From: CAYTIB01 sp964437725 | Lineage (GTDB): Bacteria > UBA8248 > JACPRG01 > G963555815 | Reading direction: 5' to 3' | NCBI GenBank assembly: GCA_964437725.1 | Contig: CAYTIB010000015.1 | Location: 1 to 48,464, forward strand | DNA: 48,464 nucleotides | In this document: in pieces, positions 16,562 through 24,295 of the stretch | How positions within the stretch are numbered: position 1 is the first letter of the stretch | Layout: each line of letters begins with the position of its first letter | Program-made: the position numbers and the translations under genes | Notes under the pieces: model-generated | Told to the model about the DNA's origin: nothing | What the model saw: only the letters and a program-made list of their open reading frames with translations | Databases searched by the model: none

Positions 16562-16945
16562 TTATTCTTTAGGGTTTTCGGTTTTTCCATCTTCGACCTC
16601 AGGTGGTTTGTACTCTACCTTCTCCTCTTCCAATGACTCTTTTGTTGATTCGACCCGTTGATAATAAAACCAGCCTGCGCCCATGAGAATAATGACGAGA
16701 ACAGTCCAACCCAGCCAATTTAGTTGCTGAAAGAACTGGATGACGAGGCCAATTGCAAATAAAGCTATTGGAATAGCTAAACAACCAGCAAGCCTGCCGG
16801 TACAACTTTTTCGCCATTTTGTGTCTGGATGACAAGAATCGCAATAATGGTTACCAAACGTTCCAGCTTTTTTAGCTTCTCCCTCTGTGTAGTAGTAAAG
16901 TATTTTCCTGCATCCCTTACATATACGTTCAGCATAACTCGCCAT
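16562..16945 (-). CDS. Small membrane protein with an N-terminal zinc-ribbon-like domain, function unknown
   Basis: A 127-aa protein not recognised as a named family. ATG 16945 is chosen over longer frames because GGGAG lies just upstream. Residues 1-45 carry two C-x2-C pairs, 'CKGCRK' and 'CDSCHP', as in a rubredoxin-like zinc knuckle. Two hydrophobic helices follow at about 55-75 and 80-98 ('LAIPIALFAIGLVIQFF', 'WTVLVIILMGAGWFYY'). The C-terminal tail is Glu/Lys-rich and likely cytosolic. It sits alone between the lipoprotein gene and the amidohydrolase cluster, on the opposite strand. Confidence 0.65.
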   Translation of the reverse strand: MASYAERICKGCRKILYYYTEGEAKKAGTFGNHYCDSCHPDTKWRKSCTGRLAGCLAIPIALFAIGLVIQFFQQLNWLGWTVLVIILMGAGWFYYQRVESTKESLEEEKVEYKPPEVEDGKTENPKE

Positions 16946-17233
16946 GTTGTCTCCCTTTACGTGGAAATATCTGAACCTAAAGCGGACACACTGCTCACCC
17001 GGGGGCAAGTATCGATGCTGAACTTTCGCACACCCAAATTATTGCCTGAAAAAGGGGACAATGGGAAGAAAAACCCTTCACTTCTAATTGTAGACCTTAC
17101 TAATAAATAATTTGTCGCTTTCGCTGTTTTTTTCAGTCATAATCTACCTATCCGAAAATCTGATTACCCAATTGTTACCCACTCCGTTCCCTGGAGGGCG
17201 GTCGAAGGTATCTCTACAGCGAAAGGTATAGCC

Positions 17234-17419
17234 TTGGAATCAAATCAGCCGAACGTGCGCCGATGCGTTATTACTGGAGCCGAGTTTCACGCTTCTGATA
17301 CACATTTGTTTGAACCTCTCGAGTTTTTTGAAGACTTGTGTTTTTCAAATGAGATTTTGGAATTAGAACGAGAAGGTGAACCGCCTCCCAATGAAGAGCC
17401 AAAAGGAGATTCTCTTTGA
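17234..17419 (+). CDS. Small protein overlapping the amidohydrolase start, function unknown
   Basis: A 61-aa frame starting at TTG 17234, preceded by an AAAGG site. Its stop (17417-17419) overlaps the amidohydrolase TTG start by four bases, and the amidohydrolase ribosome site AGGAGA lies inside it, as in translationally coupled genes. The peptide is acidic with 'RRCVITGAEFHASDTHLFEP' and a Pro/Glu-rich end. I recognise no domain. It could be a leader that couples translation, a small partner protein, or chance. Confidence 0.45.
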   Translation: MESNQPNVRRCVITGAEFHASDTHLFEPLEFFEDLCFSNEILELEREGEPPPNEEPKGDSL

Positions 17420-18846
17420 TTGACCTGTTGATAGAGGAAGGTGTCATCATCACGATGGACTCTAATAGGCGAGTTCTTGAAGGTGGCGCAGCTGCTATAG
17501 ACAAAGGCCGTATCCTCGAAGTAGGTCCTACTGAAGTACTTCGTAAAAAATACCCATCTCGAGAAACTCTCGATGCCACCCGTAAAGCAGTCCTGCCTGG
17601 TTTCATAGACACACATGCACATGCGGGACATGGGTTAACAAAGACCATCGGGGAGCATACCTATCGGGGTTGGTTTATTTTGATGGATCACATTTACTTT
17701 CGCTCTACCACGGATGACTTTTGGTTCGCTGATGCCCAACTTTCCGGGCTGGAAAAGCTCAAGTTCGGCACAACCTGCTCCGTCTCGATGCTCGGTTCGG
17801 CACCCCGCTGTGACGATATTTCTTCCTCGGATGCTCACTTCGAGGGGATCCGGCAGATAGGAATCCGGGACATTATTGGTATCGGTCCGCCCCGACCACC
17901 TTGGCCAATTCTCTTTTCCACTTGGAATGGCTTTGAACGATCCGATAAGTGGATTTCCATGGAAGACTGCTTTCAAACTACCGAGAAAGTCATAAAAAAG
18001 TGGCACAAAAAAGACAATGGAAAGCTTGGAGTCTGTGTGGCAGTTTCCCACTTTGCTCCATCTTCGTATAATCGGATCGTAGTGGGCGTAGATGAGGAGG
18101 CTGCACATGAGCAAACAAAATACCTAAAGAAATTACAGTCGAACTACGATATTGCTCTTCATGGTCATTGTTATGCGGGGGCGATTCAATTCATGTCCGA
18201 TCATCTCGGGATTTTGGGGCCTAGTTTACAGCTTGCTCACTGCGTGGGGATACCAGAAGAAGAAGTTCGAATCCTGGCTGACACCGGGACGAAAGTCATG
18301 CAATGTCCAAATGCCCGTGGTCACACTCAAGGACGCTGCCCTATCCCGGAACTTCTTGATGCAGGCGTCAACGTCGCTGTTGCGAGCGATGCAACCTCAC
18401 CAGATCGGACTTTTGACTTACTAAAAGACATCAAAGTAGCCATGACTCTGCAGAGAACGCACTTTCACGATGTGAAGCTGATGCCCCCAGGAAAAATGCT
18501 TGAAATGATCACTATTGATGCCGCACGTCTCCTCGGTTTGGAGAAAGAAATCGGCTCTCTAGAGGCCGGGAAACAAGCAGATATTATCCTGATTGACCTT
18601 AACCAGCCACACTTAACCCCGGCTTTCATGCCCGCACATCGAATTGTTTATGAGGCAACCGGGGCAGATGTGCACACGGTTATGGTTGAAGGCAAGATTC
18701 TTATGGAAAACCGCCAAGTCAAGCACGTAGATGAGGGGAAAATTCTGAAAGATGCCGAACGAGAAGCAGAACTGATGGTAAAGCGAAGCGGAGTGAAACC
18801 TTTTATGGGAATGCCGCGCCGTTTTTGGGGAAATTCGAGATATTAG
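17416..18846 (+). CDS. Amidohydrolase (TrzA/AtzB/MtaD-like deaminase branch)
   Basis: Cytosolic metal-dependent hydrolase of 476 aa that probably deaminates or dechlorinates an N-heterocycle or cleaves a related amine. Ligands of the metallo-barrel are visible: H67-x-H69 in 'FIDTHAHAGHG', H249/H251 in 'ALHGHCYAG', H275 in 'LAHCVGI' and D325 in 'VASDATSPDR'. The flanking beta-sandwich includes 'GSLEAGKQADIILIDL'. These marks fit the family containing methylthioadenosine/S-adenosylhomocysteine deaminases, guanine deaminase and s-triazine hydrolases; the exact reaction cannot be read. It starts at TTG 17416 with AGGAGA seven bases upstream. A full NitT/TauT-type ABC importer follows in the same direction, so the substrate is probably imported by it. 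Confidence 0.88.
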   Translation: MIDLLIEEGVIITMDSNRRVLEGGAAAIDKGRILEVGPTEVLRKKYPSRETLDATRKAVLPGFIDTHAHAGHGLTKTIGEHTYRGWFILMDHIYFRSTTDDFWFADAQLSGLEKLKFGTTCSVSMLGSAPRCDDISSSDAHFEGIRQIGIRDIIGIGPPRPPWPILFSTWNGFERSDKWISMEDCFQTTEKVIKKWHKKDNGKLGVCVAVSHFAPSSYNRIVVGVDEEAAHEQTKYLKKLQSNYDIALHGHCYAGAIQFMSDHLGILGPSLQLAHCVGIPEEEVRILADTGTKVMQCPNARGHTQGRCPIPELLDAGVNVAVASDATSPDRTFDLLKDIKVAMTLQRTHFHDVKLMPPGKMLEMITIDAARLLGLEKEIGSLEAGKQADIILIDLNQPHLTPAFMPAHRIVYEATGADVHTVMVEGKILMENRQVKHVDEGKILKDAEREAELMVKRSGVKPFMGMPRRFWGNSRY

Positions 18847-18935
18847 TTGTTTAGCTCTCCCATTTGATGAGTTTCCCTGTATTTAAATTTAGGTGTTGGT
18901 ATCCGGATAGATTTATAAAGTCACGAGGAATTTTG

Positions 18936-19826
18936 ATGGCTGAAAACAGTTCTTCTGAAAATCGGATGGCAGGCATTCAGATTGAAGGTGTCGTGACTGA
19001 ATCCGATTTGTGGGAGCGATTTCCGCACCTGAAGCCGAAGCGAGAACGTTTTCGTCGCTGGTCTCCGCTCGTCGCGGTCATTGCGGTCTTAGTAATATGG
19101 TATGCATTGCTGTGGGGGCTTTCCATTCCCGACTACCTTATTCCGGCACCCCATGCAATCTTTATTAAAATGGTGGCCGAGTTTCCTCTGATTTTTTTTC
19201 AACATACTGGTCCGACAATCTTTGAAGCTGTGGCGGGTTTTCTTCTTGCCGCTGTACTTGGAGTGGCTTGCGCGTTACTGATCGTGTCTTCTAGACGGCT
19301 CGGTGAAGCTATCATGCCAATTCTTGTTTTTTCTCAAACCATGCCCAAGGTCGCTATTGCACCCTTGTTTTTGATTTGGTTTGGTTTCGGGTATTTCCCA
19401 AAAATCATCATCTCTTTTTTGATTGCCTTTTTCCCCATCGTTGTTTCGACTGTCACGGGTCTGGATTCTGTGGAACGGGAGATGCTTGAATTGATCCGAT
19501 CGCTATCAACCCGAACCAGTCAAATTTTTACCAAAGTCCGAATTCCTGCCGCTCTTCCTTACATTTTCAGCGGGCTCAAAGTATCAATCACGCTTTCTGT
19601 TATAGGGGCAATCGTCGGGGAGTTTGTTGGTTCCGATAAGGGACTTGGATACCTGATTTTGGTGGCTAACTCAGACATGGATTCTGCCCTTTTGATGGCA
19701 GTGTTGGTAGTTCTAGCCTTTATTGGTTTTTTGCTCTTTCAAATTGTTTGTTTTCTGGAAAGAAAGCTCATGCCTTGGCATGAAAGCGTTAAAGTGAAAG
19801 CGTCAACCACAGAGTACACATATTGA
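18936..19826 (+). CDS. ABC transporter permease, NitT/TauT/SsuC type
   Basis: Inner-membrane permease with about six helices and the binding-protein-dependent transport domain. The EAA-type coupling loop for the ATPase is seen at 'EREMLELIRSLSTRTSQIFTKV', followed by 'RIPAALPYIFSGLKVS', which is typical of SsuC/TauC/ThiX-like permeases. ATG 18936 is preferred over upstream ATGs at 18864 because GAGGA lies six bases before it; this gives 296 aa. The N-terminal 40 residues are polar. It lies 89 bases after the amidohydrolase and 18 bases before the ATPase gene. Confidence 0.92.
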   Translation: MAENSSSENRMAGIQIEGVVTESDLWERFPHLKPKRERFRRWSPLVAVIAVLVIWYALLWGLSIPDYLIPAPHAIFIKMVAEFPLIFFQHTGPTIFEAVAGFLLAAVLGVACALLIVSSRRLGEAIMPILVFSQTMPKVAIAPLFLIWFGFGYFPKIIISFLIAFFPIVVSTVTGLDSVEREMLELIRSLSTRTSQIFTKVRIPAALPYIFSGLKVSITLSVIGAIVGEFVGSDKGLGYLILVANSDMDSALLMAVLVVLAFIGFLLFQIVCFLERKLMPWHESVKVKASTTEYTY

Positions 19827-19844
19827 GTAGGGTTGGGTAAACCC

Positions 19845-20654
19845 ATGGAATTCCAAAGTACCTCTGCGACCATAAAGGTAGATGGCATACGCCAGATTTT
19901 TGCGACAAAAAATAGTTATGTGCATGCCTTGGAAGATGTTTCTTTTGAAGCCCGAGACGGAGAATTTCTTTCGATTGTGGGTCCTAGCGGATGCGGGAAG
20001 AGCACGCTCGTCCGAATTATTTCGGGTCTCCTGCGACCAACCTCTGGAGAGGCCCAGGTCAGTGGGAAAAAGGTAACCGGACCCCAAAGAGGCGTCGGGA
20101 TCGTTTTTCAAAGCCCTGTTTTGATGGATTGGCGTCGGGTTTTAGACAACATCCTTTTACCAGTCGAGGTACTTGGTTTAGATCCGACTCTTTATAGAAA
20201 AAAGGCAGTAGATCTTTTGAAATTGGTTGGGCTTGAGGACTTCCACCAAGCCTATCCTGATGAACTTTCTGGTGGAATGGCGCAACGTGCGGCCATTTGC
20301 CGATCGCTCATTCATGACCCCGTTGTTCTGTTGATGGATGAACCCTTTGGAGCGCTGGATGCAATGACTCGTGAACAAATGAACACTGAGCTTTTGCAAA
20401 TCTGGCAAAAAGAACACAAGACAATCCTATTCATCACGCACAGTATTACAGAAGCTTTATTCCTGTCAGATCGCGTTTTGGTTATGACACCACGCCCAGG
20501 AAGAATAATGAAAACCCTGGAAGTGCCATTGCCTCGTCCTAGAACTCTGGAAATGCTGGCAGATCCAGAGTTGGTAAAACTGGCCTTACAGGTTCGTCAA
20601 TGGCTTGGGGCCGATCCCGATAGAATCTTGAAAGCAGGTTCGGGCATTGAATAA
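19845..20654 (+). CDS. ABC transporter ATPase, NitT/TauT/SsuB type
   Basis: Energising subunit of the importer, about 269 aa. Walker A is 'GPSGCGKST', Q-loop 'GIVFQSPVLMDWR', signature 'LSGGMAQRAA', Walker B 'VVLLMDEPFGALD' and switch histidine 'ILFITHSITEA'. The sequence after it, 'VLVMTPRPGRI', is typical of the nitrate/taurine/alkanesulfonate subfamily. ATG 19845 is used; an upstream TTG at 19833 lacks room for a ribosome site. The binding-protein gene follows 70 bases downstream. Confidence 0.94.
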   Translation: MEFQSTSATIKVDGIRQIFATKNSYVHALEDVSFEARDGEFLSIVGPSGCGKSTLVRIISGLLRPTSGEAQVSGKKVTGPQRGVGIVFQSPVLMDWRRVLDNILLPVEVLGLDPTLYRKKAVDLLKLVGLEDFHQAYPDELSGGMAQRAAICRSLIHDPVVLLMDEPFGALDAMTREQMNTELLQIWQKEHKTILFITHSITEALFLSDRVLVMTPRPGRIMKTLEVPLPRPRTLEMLADPELVKLALQVRQWLGADPDRILKAGSGIE

Positions 20655-20724
20655 TCATTTCTAAGGTTTGGATGTTCAACGGTAGTTCTAGTCCATATTG
20701 CATGACAAACAGGAGGGTAAGACT

Positions 20725-21741
20725 GTGATCCGATGCGAAAGTTTTCAAAGGTTCGTAAAACCACTAAGGAATCTCATCCTTTGTTTTTTAGGAATCATCT
20801 TTATCGGTGTATGTCCAGGCAATTCAGCGGCCGAGAAACTAACTCTCAGGTTGTCATGGATTAAAACGGCTTCAAACGCAGGACCATATTACTATGCTTC
20901 GGAAAAAGGCATGTTCAAAGCCGAGGGGTTAGACGTTGAGGTTAAGGAAGGTAAGGGATCGGCGACCTCCGTGAAATTAGTAGCATCGGGGGATACCTTC
21001 ATTGGCAGTGCAGACTTGGGAACTGCTTTGAAATCCATGGTAAAAGGGATTCCGGTAAAAGCTGTTTTTGGAGAGTTGCAAGACAATCCCATGGCAGTAA
21101 TCTCATTGGCATCGAATCCGATCCGAACTCCAAAAGAACTTGAAGGAAAGCGAATCGTTAGCCTAGCTCCGGGATCCTATACAAAAATCCTGCCGGTCCT
21201 TTGCAGCAAAAACGGGGTTGATTGCAAAAAAATCAATCTGCGTTTCACGCGACCCCCATATCAGAAATTTCTGATTGGCGGACAGGCCGACGGATTCTTA
21301 GGCTACTTCACCGACAATGTTCCAAAGTTGGACCTGCGTGGCCACAAAGCATACGCCATGATGTACAAGGACTTCGGTGTTAACCTTTTAAGCAATGGCC
21401 TTATAGTAACCCCGGAAAACTTGAAGAAAAGAGGAGACACCATCAGGCGTATATTGAGGGTAGTAGGGAAGGCATGGAGAGATGCAAGAGACAAACCAGA
21501 CGAAGTCGTTGACGCTTGGGCCAAGGTTCTAGGCAAAGAAAAACGAGCCCTTGGCAAAAGAATTATAGCCAATTCGGTTTCGATCTTGCACACGCCCAAC
21601 ACAAAAGGGAAACCGCTAGGCTGGATGTCGGATGCGGATTGGAAGCATACGCAGGATTCTCTAGCTGCTACTAAGGCAATCAAGAAAACTATGCCGGTGA
21701 ATCATTTCTACACAAATGATTTAATCTCGGACATAAGGTGA
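20725..21741 (+). CDS. ABC transporter periplasmic substrate-binding protein (NMT1/SsuA-like)
   Basis: Exported solute receptor of the importer, 338 aa. The signal peptide is 'LRNLILCFLGIIFIGVCPGNSAA' and the mature part begins near 'EKLTLRLSWIKTASNAGPYY'. The pattern '(L)x(L)xWxxxxxxGPYYxAxxKGMF' followed by 'EGLDVEV' is characteristic of NMT1/THI5-like domains, which bind pyrimidine precursors, sulfonates, nitrate and similar small molecules. GTG 20725 has AGGAGG seven bases upstream; the TTG at 20698 is less likely. With the amidohydrolase upstream, a pyrimidine-, purine- or amine-like ligand is plausible. Confidence 0.9.
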   Translation: MIRCESFQRFVKPLRNLILCFLGIIFIGVCPGNSAAEKLTLRLSWIKTASNAGPYYYASEKGMFKAEGLDVEVKEGKGSATSVKLVASGDTFIGSADLGTALKSMVKGIPVKAVFGELQDNPMAVISLASNPIRTPKELEGKRIVSLAPGSYTKILPVLCSKNGVDCKKINLRFTRPPYQKFLIGGQADGFLGYFTDNVPKLDLRGHKAYAMMYKDFGVNLLSNGLIVTPENLKKRGDTIRRILRVVGKAWRDARDKPDEVVDAWAKVLGKEKRALGKRIIANSVSILHTPNTKGKPLGWMSDADWKHTQDSLAATKAIKKTMPVNHFYTNDLISDIR

Positions 21742-21773
21742 GGAGAAGTTTTTAACAAAGAATCCGGACTAAG

Positions 21774-21809
21774 GTGAGGTGGGGGGCTATGAGGTTACCC
21801 TCACCTCAC
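21774..21809. repeat. Strong stem-loop after the ABC importer operon
   Basis: GTGAGGTG (21774-21781) pairs perfectly with CACCTCAC (21802-21809), and the stem can extend inward to about 12 pairs through GGG/CCC. A related copy, AAGGTGAGG, occurs just upstream at 21735-21743. No T-run follows directly, so it may block 3' exonucleases or act with Rho rather than as a classical terminator. Confidence 0.55.
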
Positions 21810-21863
21810 AACGGATGAGCAGGGTTTTTAAACTTTGGTAAGGAAAGGCCCCAATATCCTTAC

Positions 21864-22472
21864 TCAGCAGCCTTCATACTTATTGTTTATGCACTCACGG
21901 GCGAGCCTTAGTGCTTTCTTGATTTCCTTGCGGTCCATTTTTCTACCTAACCTGTTCCGTTCCCACACTGCTTTTTTAAGTCCATTTCTGACAGCAATGG
22001 CAAACCACACATATGCCTTAACATGGTTTTGGGATACGCCATCTATCCCATGGGCATACCTTGAAGCCAGCCAGTACTGCGCTTCAGAATCTCCCTGCTT
22101 GGCAGCGAGACTGTACCACTTGAGTGCTTCCTTGCTATTTATAGGAACGCCATATTTTCCTTTGCTGTAAACATTACCCAGGAAGGTTTGGGCCTTGGCA
22201 GGCCCCTGCTCAGCAGCAAGCCTCCACCACTTAACTGCCTCTTGAATGTTTCTATCTACGCCATCTCCTTTGGCGTACATCACGCCCAAGTTGAACTGGG
22301 CGGCGGTTTCTCCCTGCTCAGCAAGAGGCTTCCACTCCTTTAAAGCAGTGGCATAGTCACCCCTTTTGGCAGCATCCAACCCCTTTTGGTAGTCGGCACT
22401 CCACCCCATGACCGGAATAAAAAGGGATACTATTAGCCCGAGGTGCAGTATGGATTTGATGACCTTTTGCAT
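21864..22472 (-). CDS. Exported Sel1-repeat (TPR-like) protein
   Basis: About 202 aa. An N-terminal signal segment 'SILHLGLIVSLFIPVMGWSA' is followed by three to four Sel1-like repeats, helical hairpins of about 36 residues recognisable from 'AAQFNLGVMYAKGDGV', 'KAQTFLGNVYSKGKYGV' and 'EAQYWLASRYAHGIDGV'. Sel1 proteins scaffold protein complexes, often in the periplasm or envelope. The short basic C-terminus contains 'CINNKYEGC'. ATG 22472 is used, with TTG 22487 as an alternative; neither has a convincing ribosome site. Partner unknown. Confidence 0.82.
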   Translation of the reverse strand: MQKVIKSILHLGLIVSLFIPVMGWSADYQKGLDAAKRGDYATALKEWKPLAEQGETAAQFNLGVMYAKGDGVDRNIQEAVKWWRLAAEQGPAKAQTFLGNVYSKGKYGVPINSKEALKWYSLAAKQGDSEAQYWLASRYAHGIDGVSQNHVKAYVWFAIAVRNGLKKAVWERNRLGRKMDRKEIKKALRLARECINNKYEGC

Positions 22473-22665
22473 GACAATATTTTGCAATGAAATTAGGGCG
22501 TACGTCTAGAATTTAGGAAGAATAAATTTGTTGGGTAAGGAAAATTGAATTTTGGCAAAGTACCTAATAGGCTAATGAAGCGTCCGTTAGAGATCGGTTT
22601 TGGAGTGCTTTTGATGACATGTAAAATAATTCACACTATTATTTCAATGACTTATATGGGTATTA

Positions 22666-22962
22666 ATGCATTTAAGGGCACGAGTGGAAAGCAAAAATAA
22701 AAGAAGTGACCGCTGGGGACTGTCCGCTATGCCAAAGTTAAAAAAACATCTCTCGGAATTTCCTGAATTACTTGCGCAATGGAATCCCACTAAAAACGGT
22801 GATAAGAAACCGGAACACTTCACGTCAGGGTCGAACGAAGAGATATGGTGGCTCTGCTCCGAGGTAGATGATCACGAGTGGCAAGTGAGAATTCACTCTC
22901 GGACTGGTAAGGGGAGTACGGGTTGTCCACACTGCCATGAAATCCAAAGAAAATTTTCCTAA
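22666..22962 (+). CDS. Small DUF4379-like zinc-ribbon protein
   Basis: The segment 'FPELLAQWNPTKNGDKKPEHFTSGS...WWLC...HEWQVRIHSRT...GCPHC' closely fits the repeated zinc-ribbon unit of DUF4379 proteins, where a Trp-Trp-x-Cys strand pairs with a terminal C-x2-C. Here the first cysteine pair is incomplete: only one Cys precedes 'EVDDHEW'. Proteins of this family usually carry several units and are often found beside nucleases or in mobile DNA; this one has a single unit of about 60 residues. The start is uncertain (ATG 22666, GTG 22684 or ATG 22729, the last right before the domain). Function unknown, presumably nucleic-acid binding. Confidence 0.6.
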   Translation: MHLRARVESKNKRSDRWGLSAMPKLKKHLSEFPELLAQWNPTKNGDKKPEHFTSGSNEEIWWLCSEVDDHEWQVRIHSRTGKGSTGCPHCHEIQRKFS

Positions 22963-22998
22963 TTGTATTCAACCTTCTCGATGTTCTAAGGAATTACT

Positions 22999-24201
22999 GT
23001 GAAGGATATGTATAGGGTACTTAGAAGGTTGAATCCAATGCGGCGACGGTTTTTGTTTCTCTCGATCGCTGTGGGTCTTGTCCTTTTACTTTCTAATTTT
23101 TTTTCTCGCCCCTTTGTCAGTTTTCTAACCGTTATCGACATTCTGAGAAATGGTTCGGGTCCACTGGCTTGGCTCTACCCTGATGTGGCTAGGAAGGACT
23201 TGTCTATAACCTCAAATAATATGGTTTTGCAAGCTGATCTCTACCGGCTTTCGAATTCGGATTCTTCTGTAAAACGGCCTGGCCTACTCGTGATTCATGG
23301 TCTGACAGAGAAAGGCAAGGGAGACCCACATCTCGTGAATTTCTCAAAGACAATGGCACGGGCAGGGTTTGTTGTGCTTGTGCCTGACCTTCATAGCCTG
23401 AAGACATTTCGTGTGCGGAAGGATTCGGTGGATAGCGCAACGCTAGGATTCAAATATCTTGTCGAAGAGCTACCTATGGTTCGCAAAGAAAAGAGCGGTA
23501 TTCTGGGGATCAGCTTTGGAGGAAGCATCGGTTTGCTGGCGGCGTTAGATATGAGAATTCGCGATCGAGTGAACTACGTTATTTCGTTCGGAGGATACTA
23601 TGATCTGGCCAATGTGGTCCGGTTTTATACAACGGGAGGATATGAGTTTGGAGCAGTAAAGGAGCAAGGGAGGCCAGCTCTTTGGGCTAAATGGTATTTG
23701 ATATTAAAAAATCTTGATTTTCTGGCTAACTCTGAGGATCGGAAAATTATCGATACTATTGCCAGGAAAAAATTTCGAGATGAATCTGCCGAGGTGAAGG
23801 AGAGCATTTCTCGTCTGTCCTCCGAAGGTAGAGCGGTATACAATCTCTTGGTTACAAGTGAATTTGAAAACTTCCCGGCACACTATAGAAAACTCCCACC
23901 TCGTGTGCTGAAAATTTTTCGAGATTTGTCATTATCAGGCCAAATGGAAGAAGTTAAAGCTGAGGTGATTCTTGCGCATGGTGTCCCTGACCATGTGATT
24001 CCCCACACGGAGAGTCTTCGTATTGCCGATGCGCTTGGGAAGCGATCGGATGCGCACGTGAAACTACTCCGACTCTTTCACCATACGGAGTCTGCTGCTC
24101 TGGACGAAAGTGCTCAATCACTAGATTTGTGGGAGAAAATCAGGCAAGTCTGGAAACTATATACCCTAGTCGATCGAATCCTGAAAAAGGCGAAAATGTA
24201 A
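22999..24201 (+). CDS. Membrane-anchored alpha/beta hydrolase (dienelactone-hydrolase-like)
   Basis: 400 aa with an N-terminal hydrophobic anchor (residues 17-34, 'RFLFLSIAVGLVLLLSNF'), so probably membrane-tethered. The hydrolase core shows the oxyanion region 'LLVIHGLTEKGKGDPHL', the nucleophile S172 in 'GILGISFGGSIG', an acidic candidate in 'LAHGVPDHVIPHTES' and a late histidine in 'LRLFHHTESAA'. A helical insertion of about 90 residues ('FGAVKEQGRPALWAKW'...'YNLLVTSEFE') sits before the last strands. GTG 22999 follows AAGGA at good spacing. Substrate unknown; esterase activity is the family default. It stands alone, convergent with mreB. Confidence 0.82.
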   Translation: MKDMYRVLRRLNPMRRRFLFLSIAVGLVLLLSNFFSRPFVSFLTVIDILRNGSGPLAWLYPDVARKDLSITSNNMVLQADLYRLSNSDSSVKRPGLLVIHGLTEKGKGDPHLVNFSKTMARAGFVVLVPDLHSLKTFRVRKDSVDSATLGFKYLVEELPMVRKEKSGILGISFGGSIGLLAALDMRIRDRVNYVISFGGYYDLANVVRFYTTGGYEFGAVKEQGRPALWAKWYLILKNLDFLANSEDRKIIDTIARKKFRDESAEVKESISRLSSEGRAVYNLLVTSEFENFPAHYRKLPPRVLKIFRDLSLSGQMEEVKAEVILAHGVPDHVIPHTESLRIADALGKRSDAHVKLLRLFHHTESAALDESAQSLDLWEKIRQVWKLYTLVDRILKKAKM

Positions 24202-24295
24202 ACGAAACGTACTGGAAGATTCCTAAGAAGACATTCAATGCGAATATAACTGAAGGATGGACTTTATTAGTTACTCTAGCCCATATTTTAGCTGA

